64,000 nucleotides of DNA from an uncultured Lachnospiraceae bacterium (GCA_947627365.1 CANQVT010000001.1:115353-179352), one strand, 5' to 3'. Numbered from the stretch's first letter, positions 44,013 through 53,910 are shown. Notes: a model not told the origin generated them from the letters alone. Program-made: numbers and translations.

Positions 44013-46076
44013 CTAAATCGCTCCTTCTTTTGTCATCTGTGTAAGAACTTCCTTCAATTTTGTGCGAGCTTCCTCAATGCTTACATTGTCAAGCTGCGCG
44101 CCGGCGATGTCCATATGTCCGCCACCGCCTAGCCGCTCCATGATAATCTGCACGTTCACCTCATCGATTGCACGCGCGCTGATATAGATCTTCTGCTCAA
44201 ACTCCGTCAGCACGAAGGAGGCCTTGACCCCGACGATATTCAACAGCTCGTTCGCAGCCTGCGCCCCGATCACCGTCGGGCTCTCAAGCCCTTCGCTCGG
44301 GCAGACACTGATCGCATAGCAACCCATGAATGCCTCCGCATGTCGCACCGCCTCTGCCCGCGCCTTGTAGGTCTCTATATCGTTCCGGAAATACTTGCGC
44401 ACGCGCGTCATATCAGCGCCGTTCCTCCGCAGGAAAGCGGCCGCCTCGAAGGTTCGCATTCCCGTCTTCGCCACGAAATTGTTCGTGTCAACAATGATGC
44501 CTGCGTAGATGCTGTCCGCCTCGACCGGCTTCAGTCGTATGCCTTCATCGTAATACTGAAGGATCTCCGCAATCATCTCACATGCCGACGACGAGGATGG
44601 CTCAATATAGGACAAAGAGGCATTCTCAATCTTCTCGGTCCCCTGCCTGTGATGATCCAGCACGACGATTGTCCGCGTCAGATAAAGCAGCTCCTCGCAC
44701 TCTACCATCGCCGGACGGTTCGTGTCGACGACAACCACCACGGTATTCTGGTTGGTCATCTCAATCGCCTGCTCATGCGTCAAAAACAGCTTTTCCTCAT
44801 GTCCCTCTCCCTGCAGCGCCGCCACCCAGGGACGAATCGCGCTGTTGATATCGCCGAGGACGATGTGCGCGGGCTTTCCTGCCTCCTGCGCTGCCCTGCA
44901 CACACCGACGCTCGCGCCAAGAGAGTCAATATCCGTAATCTTGTGTCCCATTACGACAATACGGTCCTTCGTATTGATCAGCTCGCGAAGAGCCTGTGCC
45001 TTCACTCTGGCCCGCACACGCGTATTGCGCTCCGCGCGCTGCGTCTTGCCGCCGAAGAACGACAACTTCTCGCGATCCTTAACCACCACCTGGTCGCCGC
45101 CACGGGCCAGAGCCATCTCCATCGCCCCGCGCGCAGCTTCATAATTCTGCGTATAGTCTGAATTGTTTAGCCCGATACCGATACTGATCGTCATGCTGAT
45201 GGGATTTCCGATATTTACCGACTTCACGTCCTCGAGGACGGAGAACCGATCCTCCTCCATCCCGGAAAGCCCTTTTCGGCTCATCACGAGCAGATATTTA
45301 TCCTTCTCAAGCTTCTTGATCAGACCGCCCATGGCGGAGACATACTTCGTGATCCTTCGGTCGATCAGGGCCTCCAGCATCGAACGTCTGACATCCTCGA
45401 CACTGTCTACCGCCTCGTCATAATTGTCCATGTAGAGCAGGCCGACGATTGGCTTCTGCTCGAAGTTTTCCTTCTTAAGTGCGTTCAGCTCTGTGATGTC
45501 AAAAAGATACATCGCCACGACATAGCATTCATCCGTCGCAGCTTCAACCCCTGGGAGCTCCCGTATCATCTCATCTAACTGAATCCGATCCAACCGGACG
45601 CTGTATGTCCTGTCATTGTGGCTGATCTCGATCTGGCTTTCCTCTTCTTTCGTCGGAAAATCTCCCGGCCCGATCTGCGGAAACAAGGCCGAGATACTTC
45701 TGCGGCCAGCCGTCTTCTTGCCGGCAAGCTCCAGCAGCACATCATTCATCCAGAGAATTCGGCCGTCCGCCTGAAGCAGCCCCTGTGGAACTGCAGACTT
45801 CACAAGCAGCTCATGCTCGACACTGTGGTACTGATTCGCGAAATCCACCAGCTCCGCCAGTACACGGGGCCTGTAATACAGATCCAGAACCACCACCGTC
45901 AGCAATATCACCGCGGTAAAGCCACCGACAATGCAGCCTGCAAGCGTATCCACATACAACACGGCTGCTGTCAGCCCAAGCAGCAGAAGCGGCAGAAGTA
46001 CGCACCAGTACCAGTGCCGCATCAGCTTGCCGCTGTATTTCAAATGAACTTTATTTCTAATCTTGTCCTCTTTCAT
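44013..46076 (-). CDS. gdpP: Cyclic-di-AMP phosphodiesterase GdpP
   Basis: Membrane phosphodiesterase that lowers c-di-AMP. The ATG at 46076 (GGAG seven bases before) gives 687 residues; the ATG at 46103 is also possible. Two TM helices (about 20-65), PAS-like domain (about 80-155), degenerate GGDEF (about 165-300), then DHH (MGHKITDIDSLGASVG; VDTNRPAMV; VVLDHHRQG) and DHHA1 (GGGGHMDIAGAQL). All catalytic motifs are intact. Directly upstream of rplI. The usual neighbour rpsR is 6.4 kb away because a surface-protein gene and an amidotransferase lie between. Confidence 0.95.
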   Translation of the reverse strand: MKEDKIRNKVHLKYSGKLMRHWYWCVLLPLLLLGLTAAVLYVDTLAGCIVGGFTAVILLTVVVLDLYYRPRVLAELVDFANQYHSVEHELLVKSAVPQGLLQADGRILWMNDVLLELAGKKTAGRRSISALFPQIGPGDFPTKEEESQIEISHNDRTYSVRLDRIQLDEMIRELPGVEAATDECYVVAMYLFDITELNALKKENFEQKPIVGLLYMDNYDEAVDSVEDVRRSMLEALIDRRITKYVSAMGGLIKKLEKDKYLLVMSRKGLSGMEEDRFSVLEDVKSVNIGNPISMTISIGIGLNNSDYTQNYEAARGAMEMALARGGDQVVVKDREKLSFFGGKTQRAERNTRVRARVKAQALRELINTKDRIVVMGHKITDIDSLGASVGVCRAAQEAGKPAHIVLGDINSAIRPWVAALQGEGHEEKLFLTHEQAIEMTNQNTVVVVVDTNRPAMVECEELLYLTRTIVVLDHHRQGTEKIENASLSYIEPSSSSACEMIAEILQYYDEGIRLKPVEADSIYAGIIVDTNNFVAKTGMRTFEAAAFLRRNGADMTRVRKYFRNDIETYKARAEAVRHAEAFMGCYAISVCPSEGLESPTVIGAQAANELLNIVGVKASFVLTEFEQKIYISARAIDEVNVQIIMERLGGGGHMDIAGAQLDNVSIEEARTKLKEVLTQMTKEGAI

Positions 46077-46137
46077 AGCTGTCTCCACAGAATATGGGTA
46101 CATGTTAAGCCCTACTGACAGATTCCCATTGAAATAA

Positions 46138-46166
46138 AGTATAGCATATTCTGCCGGTATAGAAAA
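46138..46166 (-). promoter_or_regulatory. Promoter of gdpP-rplI-dnaB
   Basis: Minus strand TTTTCT (46166-46161), 17 bases, TATACT (46143-46138). The -35 is weak; position fits. Confidence 0.45.
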
Positions 46167-46199
46167 GTCTTTTCTTTTGCACGCGACGCCCGTAAAAAA

Positions 46200-49100
46200 T
46201 CATCGTTTCTTCCGCGGCAGACAGCGCCGTCTTGCGAGGCCCACGCAGACTGCCGTGCACGCCGACACAGCCAGCATTACCAGCCAAGGCGTAAGCTTCG
46301 TGTCGTCGCCCGTCTTCGGAGCACTGTCCGGCTTTTTCTCCGGCTCCCTCGCGTCTTTCATCACAACCGTTTGTATCTTTCCTGTATTTTTTACCTTGAA
46401 TTCGATCTCCTCTGCGACCAGGTATCCCTCCGGCGCGATCTCCTCTCGCAGCGTGTAGGTCTTTCCTGCCTCCAGTCCCTGGATCATATGCGGACTCGTC
46501 CCGGATGTCCAGCTGTCCACAATATCGCCGTTTTTGTCCCTCACCTGGAGATGGGCTCCAGGCAGTTCTGCCCCTGTTGTAATATCCGTCTTGGATACCT
46601 CTACCCTGGTTGGACGATTCGTGAACGTGAAATCATAGACCAGCTGTTCTGTATTCTCCCCTGTATCCGAGAAGGTAAAACGTTTTGTCTTGTCTGTCCT
46701 CACATACCCGGCCGGCGCCTTTATTTCCTTGACGTAGTATGTACCTCCGAACGGAAGATCTGCCAAAAAGCTGAGTCGCCCGTCTTCCCCAGTCTCCTTC
46801 TGCTCGATCACCGTATCCTTTTCCATAAGTATTTCCCCGTCCGCTCCGGCAATATCCTCCCCGGCGCAGAGGGCAAAGACGGCTCCGGACAGCTTTTGTC
46901 CTGTACCTTTCTCCTTCTTCAGCACCGTCACTGTCACTGTCTGACGTCTATTCTGCCATTTTTCATCGTAGAGCACGACAGGGGTATCCTGATCCCGATA
47001 GCTCAGATCGATCTCCCTTCGCTCTCCATCCAGCACATAGCCCTCCGCCGTTTTCTTCTCGACCACATAGTACCTTCCGAGCGGGAGATCATCCGTCTTC
47101 GCGTATCCGAGCGCATCTGTGGTGATCGTTGCCACCAGGTCGTCCTTCTTGTAATAGTCGGCGCTCACACCGTCGGCCGCCTTGATGTCCTCCGCCGCAT
47201 GCACCTCGAATACAACCTCTTTCAGCGAACCAGAGACATAACCGAAAACGGCCTCCAGCGTTCCTGCTACCATCTCACCCCAGGTGACAGAATTCACAAG
47301 CTCGCCTGTCTTGCTGATGACGATGCGACCGACCGGCACACCATCCTCCATCTTGACCTCCTGGATCTCCCCGCTGTCCGACACAGTAAATTCTACTTCC
47401 TCCGCACGGAGATAGCCATAGGGCGCAAACTCCTCGCGAAGCCGATAAGTCTCCCCAATATGCAGACCACTGATAAAATGCGGTTCATCTCGTTTAGAGA
47501 CCCAGGCATCGATCACATTGCCCTCTTTATCCAGCACGCTCAATGAAGCTCCCTCGAGCTGTACCCCCGTCGTAATATCCGACTTTGTCACCTTTACCGT
47601 CGTCGGCTCGTTCTCCAGCACCGCCTCAAATGGAACCGTCGCCGTCTCCTGGCCTTCATATGAGAATGTGAGATCCACAGTCTCCTCCGTGAGAAGAAAT
47701 CCTTCCGGCGCCTGAAGCTCTCTGACATAATACGTTCCAAACGGAAGCTCCAGATCAAACACAGCTTCTCCATCTTCTCCCGTTACCGCTGTCGCCAGCA
47801 GCGTGTCGGCTTCGACGATCGTCTCTCCATCCTGTATCAGATCCTCTTTCGCATAGAGACCAAACTCCGCTCCGGAAAGGAATGCCCCATTTTCTGCGTT
47901 TTTCTTGACAGCAGTGACGGACGCCTTCTGCAGCTCATTCACAAACTCCACGCGCTCCACCACAACCGGCGTGTCCTGATCCACGTAGACAAACTCTACA
48001 TACTGCTCTTCATCGCTGCGCACATATCCCTCCGGAGCAGTCTTCTCTACAATCCGATATCTCCCAAGAGGCAGATCCTCCAGGCTGCCCTCGCCGTTCT
48101 CTCCCGTAGTCACCAGGCCGACGAAAGCTCCCTCGGCATACTCCAGGATTCGTTCTCCTGTCTCATCTCTTTGATTATCTGCCGTGTAGATATTCTCCGC
48201 CGCGTACACTTCATAGGATGCGCCGGAAAGTGGCCGTTCCTCATAGATAAAATCTTTATCATAACTCTGCAGAACCTGTCCTTTTTTGATGATCTTAAGC
48301 TGTCCCTTGACCGGATGATTCGCCGCAATCGCCTCTACCAGAAAGTCTCCGGAGCTGTCGTCCATCCGGTACGCCACGTTTCCGTCCACGGTCACCTCCA
48401 GCGTATTTTCGCCGGCCGTATATCCATCCGGAGCCGTGACTTCCTCGATCCGATAGTGCCCGCGAGGCAGACCCTGAGGCAAGGTCAGACTTCCCTCTTC
48501 GTCCGTGAAGTAGGATGTATGCTTTACTTTTTTCGGATATTCTGTCACCTGCTCCACATATTCCCCAGTATCCATATTGTATACCCGGAACTCCGTGTTT
48601 TCCTTCAGAACATTCCTCTGTGTCTCATCATCCTTCTTGACGATCCTAAGCTTTGCCTCAAATTCCTTGTCCTGCAAAACCCTCCACGCCTGGGGCTTGT
48701 CCGGGCTGTTCTGCGTGATCCTCACCTCAAAATCGGCCACCGGCGAAAAGCCTGCCGGAACTGTCGTCTCTCGCACAATATAAGTGCCAAAAGGCAGTGG
48801 AATCGAGACCGCATACCCGTTCTCGTCCGTAAAGATCTCCGTCTCGCCGTTTTTCCCCAGTACGACCGGCGCTGCTGACGTAAAATCATAGGAACCGTCT
48901 TTCCCCTTTTTCAGCGAGCTTGCAAGCCAGGCGGAAAAGCCTGCCCCTTTCAGAAGATCCGTGTCCGACTTTCCGTTCCCGGCGATCTTGATGAGCTGGA
49001 ACGGCTGGCGGATCACAGTCTCAGCCGAGACGCATTCCTTTTCGATCACCGCTTCAGTGCCATCCGGATTCTCGAACGAAAGATCATATTCCTTTTCATC

Positions 49101-51137
49101 GAGCAGGTAACCGTTCGACGGACTGATCTCTTTGACATAATATTTTCCCGGATATAGATTATCGACCGAGGCCTTCCCCTCCGCGTCCGTCGTGAGTGTC
49201 GCCACCTGCTGCCCAGCCTGAAATAGCACGCCGCTCGAACCATCTGGATGCACGATGTCCGCGCGGGCATACACTCCATAGACCGCATGCTCCAGCACCG
49301 CGTCCCCCTGCGGCACGCCTGTCTGAGCATCCTTTTTGATCAGCCGGATCCTTGCCCGAACACTGTCATTTGTTATCTTGTAAGTGAATGTGCTCTCCTT
49401 TTCGCTTGTGTTTATCGTGTATACCTGCGGATTGTACACATAACCATTCGGCGGAGCGATCTCCTCCAGGTACAGAACCTCCTGGGTCGGGATCAGATCC
49501 ACAGAGGACGTTCCCGTATCATCCGTCTCCGGAAGCTCCATGAACACGTGGCTGCATTCCTTATCCGTAAACACTGCGAACAGCGCGCCCTGCAATCCTT
49601 TCCCTGTCTCTCTGTCACTCTTGTAAATACTGATGTGAATTGGCTCGAGCCATTTCACGGAAAGACTGACGCTTTGCTCTTCCTCTATACCGTCTCCGAA
49701 TACCAGGGCAAGATCCTGCTGGGAAGCTCCCGTAGTGATCTTATATGCGGAATAATCCTTCGTGACGCTTCCCTTCATGGTAGACGACCAGGACGCTCCG
49801 ACATCGACTGCCTGATTCAGTGGTGCCGACAGGTAAAATTTGGTTCCTCCTTCTATCGTCACCTTTGCCCCGGCGGCACTTTCGTCTCCCGTCGACAGAT
49901 TGTGCAGCACAACGCCGGAAGGCAGCTTAAGCGTGATCGTCTGCAGCTGATCTGCCTCAAATCTGATCTCTTTGGTTCTCTGTCTCCGAGGATCCTCTTT
50001 GTCAACGTAAGCCGTCACCTTTGTGGCAGACAGGCTCATATCTGTCTCCGGGATATCCGGCTGCATCATACAGTATTCATACAGCTCCATCGCAAGAGAC
50101 TGCGCGAGCTCGGTCGCGCCCGTGAAGGCGTCAGGGCTTCCATTCGCGTAGGAAGCGGCAATGTGAGTGATAACGAATCTCTGTCCCTCCGAAAAATCCG
50201 GATGCATATCCGCGAAAAAGCCTTCTTTTCCTGCGGCTTTCGTTCCATAATAGCAGACCTTCGCAAGCGCCTTTGCCCCTTTTAGCTTTGTGATCTTATA
50301 GGATTTGCTGCTGCCCGGCGCAACGTTGGTCGGCTGGATGCAGTACGCGGTAGCGGTGATATCGTTAAACGATACCGTGTATTTGTATGTGTGAAGATTT
50401 CCATACCCGTAATCTGAGTACTGGTACGGAACGGTAGATTTTGTCACAGTGACCGCCGTCACCGCCATTGTCATGATCCCGTTCTCCGGTTCAGGCGACG
50501 CATAAAAAGTCAGCGACTCACCAGGCGCCAGGCCAAGAAAATCAATGTTCTGCTCTTGTGCGTCCTCCAGCACTTCCTCAAGTGTGAGCCCTGCGTCACT
50601 TTCTTTCTCCTGTCCAAACATGAGCTCCGCATCGCTCTCTTTCTCCTGCACGGGTGCGAGTCCCATAGCGCTCTCTTCCTCCTCTCCCAGCGTAAGTCCC
50701 GTATCGCTCTCTTCCTCCTCTCCCGGCTCAAGCTCTGTATCGCTTTCTCCCTCCTGTCCTGGTGCAGGATCTATCACACCGTCTGTTGTCTCTTCCTCCG
50801 TATCCGGCAAAAGACTTACGGTTTCGTTTTCTTCGGGTATTTCCGTCTGACTCTTTGAACTTTCACTTTCTCCTGAAATTTCCGTCTGGCTCTCTGAGCC
50901 CAAGCCGCTGCCTGAAGCCTCCGTCTGCTTTTCTGATTCCACGGCCGTATTTTCCATGCTCTTCTGTTCCTCCTGCGCTGTCTCAGATTCAGTGGAAGAC
51001 CCGGAGCTCTCCGCCACAATACCATCTGACAGGTCACTCTCCCTGGCCTGCAGATACGCACTCATAGAAAACAGAATCAAAACCATACAGGCGAGACAAA
51101 GCGCGCCTGCTCTCTTCAATCCTTTTAAATTTTTCAT
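46200..51137 (-). CDS. Giant thioester/Cna-B surface adhesin with wall anchor
   Basis: 1645 residues. Signal peptide about 1-31; Glu/Ser-rich stalk (about 35-195) with repeated EEESDTGL and QEKESDAEL units; a thioester-type domain (about 230-470: TAYCIQPTN, which supplies the likely reactive Cys, and FVITHIAASYANG); then ten SpaA/Cna-B-like domains (about 505-1590), each with a Lys early in the first strand (e.g. VSKTDITTGAEL) and a Glu in LREEIAPEGY, the pair that forms an isopeptide bond; C-terminal APKTGD, hydrophobic helix, RRRCLPRKKR. Thioester plus Cna-B is the build of host-attaching pilus-like adhesins. It has its own promoter and interrupts the ribosomal/gdpP neighbourhood. Sortase for it may be one of the two class B enzymes here. 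Confidence 0.9.
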   Translation of the reverse strand: MKNLKGLKRAGALCLACMVLILFSMSAYLQARESDLSDGIVAESSGSSTESETAQEEQKSMENTAVESEKQTEASGSGLGSESQTEISGESESSKSQTEIPEENETVSLLPDTEEETTDGVIDPAPGQEGESDTELEPGEEEESDTGLTLGEEEESAMGLAPVQEKESDAELMFGQEKESDAGLTLEEVLEDAQEQNIDFLGLAPGESLTFYASPEPENGIMTMAVTAVTVTKSTVPYQYSDYGYGNLHTYKYTVSFNDITATAYCIQPTNVAPGSSKSYKITKLKGAKALAKVCYYGTKAAGKEGFFADMHPDFSEGQRFVITHIAASYANGSPDAFTGATELAQSLAMELYEYCMMQPDIPETDMSLSATKVTAYVDKEDPRRQRTKEIRFEADQLQTITLKLPSGVVLHNLSTGDESAAGAKVTIEGGTKFYLSAPLNQAVDVGASWSSTMKGSVTKDYSAYKITTGASQQDLALVFGDGIEEEQSVSLSVKWLEPIHISIYKSDRETGKGLQGALFAVFTDKECSHVFMELPETDDTGTSSVDLIPTQEVLYLEEIAPPNGYVYNPQVYTINTSEKESTFTYKITNDSVRARIRLIKKDAQTGVPQGDAVLEHAVYGVYARADIVHPDGSSGVLFQAGQQVATLTTDAEGKASVDNLYPGKYYVKEISPSNGYLLDEKEYDLSFENPDGTEAVIEKECVSAETVIRQPFQLIKIAGNGKSDTDLLKGAGFSAWLASSLKKGKDGSYDFTSAAPVVLGKNGETEIFTDENGYAVSIPLPFGTYIVRETTVPAGFSPVADFEVRITQNSPDKPQAWRVLQDKEFEAKLRIVKKDDETQRNVLKENTEFRVYNMDTGEYVEQVTEYPKKVKHTSYFTDEEGSLTLPQGLPRGHYRIEEVTAPDGYTAGENTLEVTVDGNVAYRMDDSSGDFLVEAIAANHPVKGQLKIIKKGQVLQSYDKDFIYEERPLSGASYEVYAAENIYTADNQRDETGERILEYAEGAFVGLVTTGENGEGSLEDLPLGRYRIVEKTAPEGYVRSDEEQYVEFVYVDQDTPVVVERVEFVNELQKASVTAVKKNAENGAFLSGAEFGLYAKEDLIQDGETIVEADTLLATAVTGEDGEAVFDLELPFGTYYVRELQAPEGFLLTEETVDLTFSYEGQETATVPFEAVLENEPTTVKVTKSDITTGVQLEGASLSVLDKEGNVIDAWVSKRDEPHFISGLHIGETYRLREEFAPYGYLRAEEVEFTVSDSGEIQEVKMEDGVPVGRIVISKTGELVNSVTWGEMVAGTLEAVFGYVSGSLKEVVFEVHAAEDIKAADGVSADYYKKDDLVATITTDALGYAKTDDLPLGRYYVVEKKTAEGYVLDGERREIDLSYRDQDTPVVLYDEKWQNRRQTVTVTVLKKEKGTGQKLSGAVFALCAGEDIAGADGEILMEKDTVIEQKETGEDGRLSFLADLPFGGTYYVKEIKAPAGYVRTDKTKRFTFSDTGENTEQLVYDFTFTNRPTRVEVSKTDITTGAELPGAHLQVRDKNGDIVDSWTSGTSPHMIQGLEAGKTYTLREEIAPEGYLVAEEIEFKVKNTGKIQTVVMKDAREPEKKPDSAPKTGDDTKLTPWLVMLAVSACTAVCVGLARRRCLPRKKR

Positions 51138-51227
51138 AGACTCTCCTTTACTTATATTTCTTCTTCATCAAAAAACTGAAACTGGGAATGGTCGGCGAAT
51201 GCCGTTGTTTTTCAGATGTTATTTAAC

Positions 51228-51256
51228 ATGATAACACAATTTAAGTGATTAATCAA
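51228..51256 (-). promoter_or_regulatory. Promoter of the giant adhesin
   Basis: Minus strand TTGATT (51256-51251), 17 bases, TATCAT (51233-51228), about 90 bases before the ATG in an A+T-rich leader. Confidence 0.6.
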
Positions 51257-51297
51257 TAGCTTTTTGTGATTTCTTTCTGGCAAAAAACAACATATTT

Positions 51298-52248
51298 TTA
51301 CTGATCCCGGTACCGTTTGCATGTCTTGAGAAAATCCTTCAGCACAATCTGCCCGGTGCTGCCCATATATTCTGGATGCCATTGCACACCGAGCACCGGG
51401 AGCGTTTCATGCTCCAGCCCCTCTACATTCTTATCGGACGCACGTTGCGTCACCTTAAGCTCATCCCCGATTTTATCTGCCGCCTGATGATGGTAGCTTA
51501 TCACACGCAGCGAACCTCCGTACAATTTCCCTAGTCGGGACTTCTTTACAATCGTGGTGGCATGGTGCAGGCCGCGGTGATAGGGAATATTCTGTTTCAA
51601 TGTACCTCCAAAATATACATTAATCAGCTGTAGTCCCCTGCAAATACCAAAAACAGGTTTCCCGGCTTTCACAAATTTGTCAATCAACGCAAATTGCAGA
51701 CTGTCTAAACTTCTATTAATCCCAACGCTCCCCCTGTTTTTCTCTTTATACCGCGCCGGATCAATATCCGTCCCTCCGGGAATCACCAGACCATCGTAAT
51801 CCTTTACATTGCAATTTTGGACAATTGCCACAGATGCTCCCGCGCGTTGCAGCGCTGTTCTTGCGGCAGCCGCATCCCCGGAAGCACTGTACGCCACCGC
51901 AATTTTCAGCTTTTTCGCAGGGCATTTTACTGTGATCTTGCATTTTGAGGTTTTCCCGCCAAGCTTTGCAGTAATGGTAGCCTTACCAGCCTTTTTAGCC
52001 GTGACATTGCCAGAGGAACTGACTGTGGCAACTTTCTTATTACTGCTGTACCATTTGACTTTTCCCCCGCTGCCAGTAACAGTCGCCTTTAATTTGACGG
52101 TTCTTGTACCATTGGTATAAAGGGTAACAGAAGATTTGTTCAGCTTGATTTTTACAGAAGCGGCCTCTGTCCGATAGCCGAGTAGTAAAAACAGCGAGAA
52201 CAGGAACACGATAAAAACAAGAATGGAATGTCTAATTTTTGCTTGCAT
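51298..52248 (-). CDS. Secreted class I glutamine amidotransferase-like hydrolase (C26) with Big2 domain
   Basis: 316 residues. Signal peptide about 1-30; a bacterial Ig-like (Big2) domain at about 33-108 (KVKWYSSNKKVATVSSSG, KAGKATITAKLGG); then the peptidase C26/gamma-glutamyl-GABA hydrolase domain with GGTDIDPARY, nucleophile Cys in FGICRGLQLINV, His/Glu in VQWHPEYMG. Members hydrolyse gamma-glutamyl bonds. Cytoplasmic PuuD-type enzymes have no signal peptide or Big2 domain, so this version is exported and probably works on extracellular gamma-glutamyl compounds or peptides (inference). Confidence 0.88.
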   Translation of the reverse strand: MQAKIRHSILVFIVFLFSLFLLLGYRTEAASVKIKLNKSSVTLYTNGTRTVKLKATVTGSGGKVKWYSSNKKVATVSSSGNVTAKKAGKATITAKLGGKTSKCKITVKCPAKKLKIAVAYSASGDAAAARTALQRAGASVAIVQNCNVKDYDGLVIPGGTDIDPARYKEKNRGSVGINRSLDSLQFALIDKFVKAGKPVFGICRGLQLINVYFGGTLKQNIPYHRGLHHATTIVKKSRLGKLYGGSLRVISYHHQAADKIGDELKVTQRASDKNVEGLEHETLPVLGVQWHPEYMGSTGQIVLKDFLKTCKRYRDQ

Positions 52249-52376
52249 AATTTTTCTCTCTTTATTGCGTTCTCGAATATTTGCATGATTTTAACATGCA
52301 AAAGCAAGAACTTTTTCTATATTATACTCTATTCATCTGGCAATAACAAGATGAATATCAGGTAAAAATTATGCAT

Positions 52377-52432
52377 AAAAAAAGCCCTTAAATACTATAT
52401 TTCTCAGCATTTAAAGGCTTTTTATTCATGTT
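52377..52432. terminator. Terminator after rpsR, bidirectional shape
   Basis: AAAAAAAGCC..TTAAAT pairs with ATTTAA.GGCTTTTT (52377-52423). On the minus strand the stem ends in a long T run just after the rpsR stop. Confidence 0.8.
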
Positions 52433-52447
52433 CTCATCCTATGACGC

Positions 52448-52711
52448 TCACTCCGCGACATACGGCATAAGTGCAACGTGACGAGCTCTCTTGATCGCTA
52501 CGGTCAACGCGCGCTGATGCTTTGCGCAATTGCCGGTGATTCTTCTCGGAAGTATCTTGCCCCTCTCCGACACGTATCTCTTGAGCTTATTTACATCCTT
52601 GTAATCGATCTCGTTGTTCTCTTTGCCGCAGAACACGCAGACTTTCTTTCTCCTGCGGATGCCATTTCTTCTCTTCATTGGAGCGTCCGCTCTATCTTTA
52701 CTGAATGCCAT
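52448..52711 (-). CDS. rpsR: 30S ribosomal protein S18
   Basis: 87 residues; basic N-terminus then [36 protein letters not shown] and [19 protein letters not shown], the conserved S18 core; the Cys residues suggest the zinc-binding (C+) form. 65 bases after ssb. Last gene of the rpsF-ssb-rpsR operon, followed by a strong terminator. Confidence 0.97.
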   Translation of the reverse strand: MAFSKDRADAPMKRRNGIRRRKKVCVFCGKENNEIDYKDVNKLKRYVSERGKILPRRITGNCAKHQRALTVAIKRARHVALMPYVAE

Positions 52712-52776
52712 TGTAATTCCTCCTTTTACGCACGATCTCTGAATCTCGCGCGGCCTGCGCAGGCCGCCGACCTTAA

Positions 52777-53247
52777 TTAGTTAAACGGAAGCTCTTCATC
52801 GATCCCATCCGGGATATTCATGAACCCATCCGCTGGAGAAGCCTTGCTTGGCTCCGGATTCGCGTATGCTGCCTGCGTCTGCTGCGGCTGATAAGCCATA
52901 CCGCCACCTCCGCCGGACGACGCCGCCTTGCTCTCCGCAAACTCCTGATCTTCAACCACCACATCGGTCGTATAGACCTTCTGACCCTCGCGGTTGGTAT
53001 AGCTGCCTGTCTGGATTCGGCCAGTCACGCAGATCTTTGTCCCCTGATGAAGATACTTCTCCGCAAACTCGGCACTTTTGCCAAATGCAACACAGCCGAT
53101 AAAATCTGCCGTCTGGTCGCTGCCATCGCGGCGAAATCTGCGATCAACCGCCAGCGTGTACCTGGCAACAGCCGTTGAATTCTCACCTGCGGAATACCGC
53201 ACCTCAGGATCTCTTGTCAAGCGTCCCATCAAAATAACTTTGTTCAT
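52777..53247 (-). CDS. ssb: Single-stranded DNA-binding protein
   Basis: 156 residues. OB-fold domain (about 1-108) beginning [19 protein letters not shown] with [13 protein letters not shown]; flexible Gly/Gln linker; C-terminal acidic tip IDEELPFN that recruits partner proteins. Lies 19 bases after rpsF and before rpsR, the standard operon. Confidence 0.97.
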   Translation of the reverse strand: MNKVILMGRLTRDPEVRYSAGENSTAVARYTLAVDRRFRRDGSDQTADFIGCVAFGKSAEFAEKYLHQGTKICVTGRIQTGSYTNREGQKVYTTDVVVEDQEFAESKAASSGGGGGMAYQPQQTQAAYANPEPSKASPADGFMNIPDGIDEELPFN

Positions 53248-53266
53248 CGTATCTCCTCTTTTCTAT

Positions 53267-53554
53267 TTATGCATCCTGTCTAACGCACAAATATCTGATG
53301 ACATCTTCCATGATCCGGACACGTCTCTCAACCTCTGCCGGACATGTAGCATCAGCCTCGAAGCGAACAAAGTAGTAAAAGCCTTCACGCATCTTCTGAA
53401 TCTCGTAGGCGAGTCTCTTCTTGCCCCACTCCTCTACTTCCGTGACAGTTCCGCCGAAACGAGTAATGTGCTCCTTCACCTTCTCGATCACCGCAGCTCT
53501 GTCTTCGTCTTCGAGCTTTGCGTTGACAACTACTGCTAATTCATACTTGTTCAT
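53267..53554 (-). CDS. rpsF: 30S ribosomal protein S6
   Basis: 95 residues, normal size. MNKYELAVVVNAKLEDEDR, EWGKKRLAYEIQKMREGFYY and VRIMEDVIRYL are S6 hallmarks. First gene of rpsF-ssb-rpsR; ribosome site AAGGAGGTG. S6 pairs with S18 on the 30S platform, and S6:S18 may feed back on the leader. Confidence 0.97.
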   Translation of the reverse strand: MNKYELAVVVNAKLEDEDRAAVIEKVKEHITRFGGTVTEVEEWGKKRLAYEIQKMREGFYYFVRFEADATCPAEVERRVRIMEDVIRYLCVRQDA

Positions 53555-53580
53555 GCTACTTGCACCTCCTTATGGTCTCT

Positions 53581-53603
53581 GGCCCCTTTTCGACGAAAGG
53601 AGC
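53581..53603 (-). promoter_or_regulatory. Leader hairpin before rpsF
   Basis: Minus-strand hairpin with stem CCTTT/AAAGG around a CGTCGA loop, flanked by GCT and GGCC, in the 5' leader of rpsF. It is where an S6:S18-binding leader structure is expected, but the match is only by position and stem. Confidence 0.35.
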
Positions 53604-53629
53604 AAGGAAATAATATATCACAGCTAGAT

Positions 53630-53658
53630 ATATTAACACAGACTTTTGTCAAATTCAA
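53630..53658 (-). promoter_or_regulatory. Promoter of rpsF-ssb-rpsR
   Basis: Minus strand TTGAAT (53658-53653), 17 bases, TAATAT (53635-53630); a TTGACA overlaps the spacer and could act with a nearer -10. Confidence 0.55.
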
Positions 53659-53706
53659 GCATTTTTTCTGACCTTTCCCAACAGTCTGCGCGTCTGTGCT
53701 TCAATC

Positions 53707-53892
53707 TCAAAGAGCCCCGGGGCGAAGCCCTCTCGTATTTTTCTCCACAAGCTTACGCGCGATCATGATCTGATGACCGCAGCCCGCGCACTTCAGTCTG
53801 AAATCCGCGCCGACGCGCAGGATCTCCCACTCCTGGCTCCCGCACGGATGCTTTTTCTTTAATTTGACGATCTGGCCTACCTCATAATCCAT
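53707..53892 (-). CDS. DUF951 protein
   Basis: 61 residues: YEVGQIVKLKKKHPCGSQEW, RVGADFRLKCAGCGHQIMIAR. Cys and His residues (PCG, CAGCGH) may bind metal. DUF951 genes sit next to rpsF in many Firmicutes, as here; function unknown. 18 bases after the Sir2 gene; start ATG with GGAGGCG upstream. Confidence 0.9.
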   Translation of the reverse strand: MDYEVGQIVKLKKKHPCGSQEWEILRVGADFRLKCAGCGHQIMIARKLVEKNTRGLRPGAL

Positions 53893-53910
53893 ATGCGCAA
53901 CGCCTCCGTT

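Noticed and set aside
49248-50285. 345-codon plus-strand frame inside the adhesin gene
   Set aside because: Antisense shadow; no ribosome site or recognisable domains.
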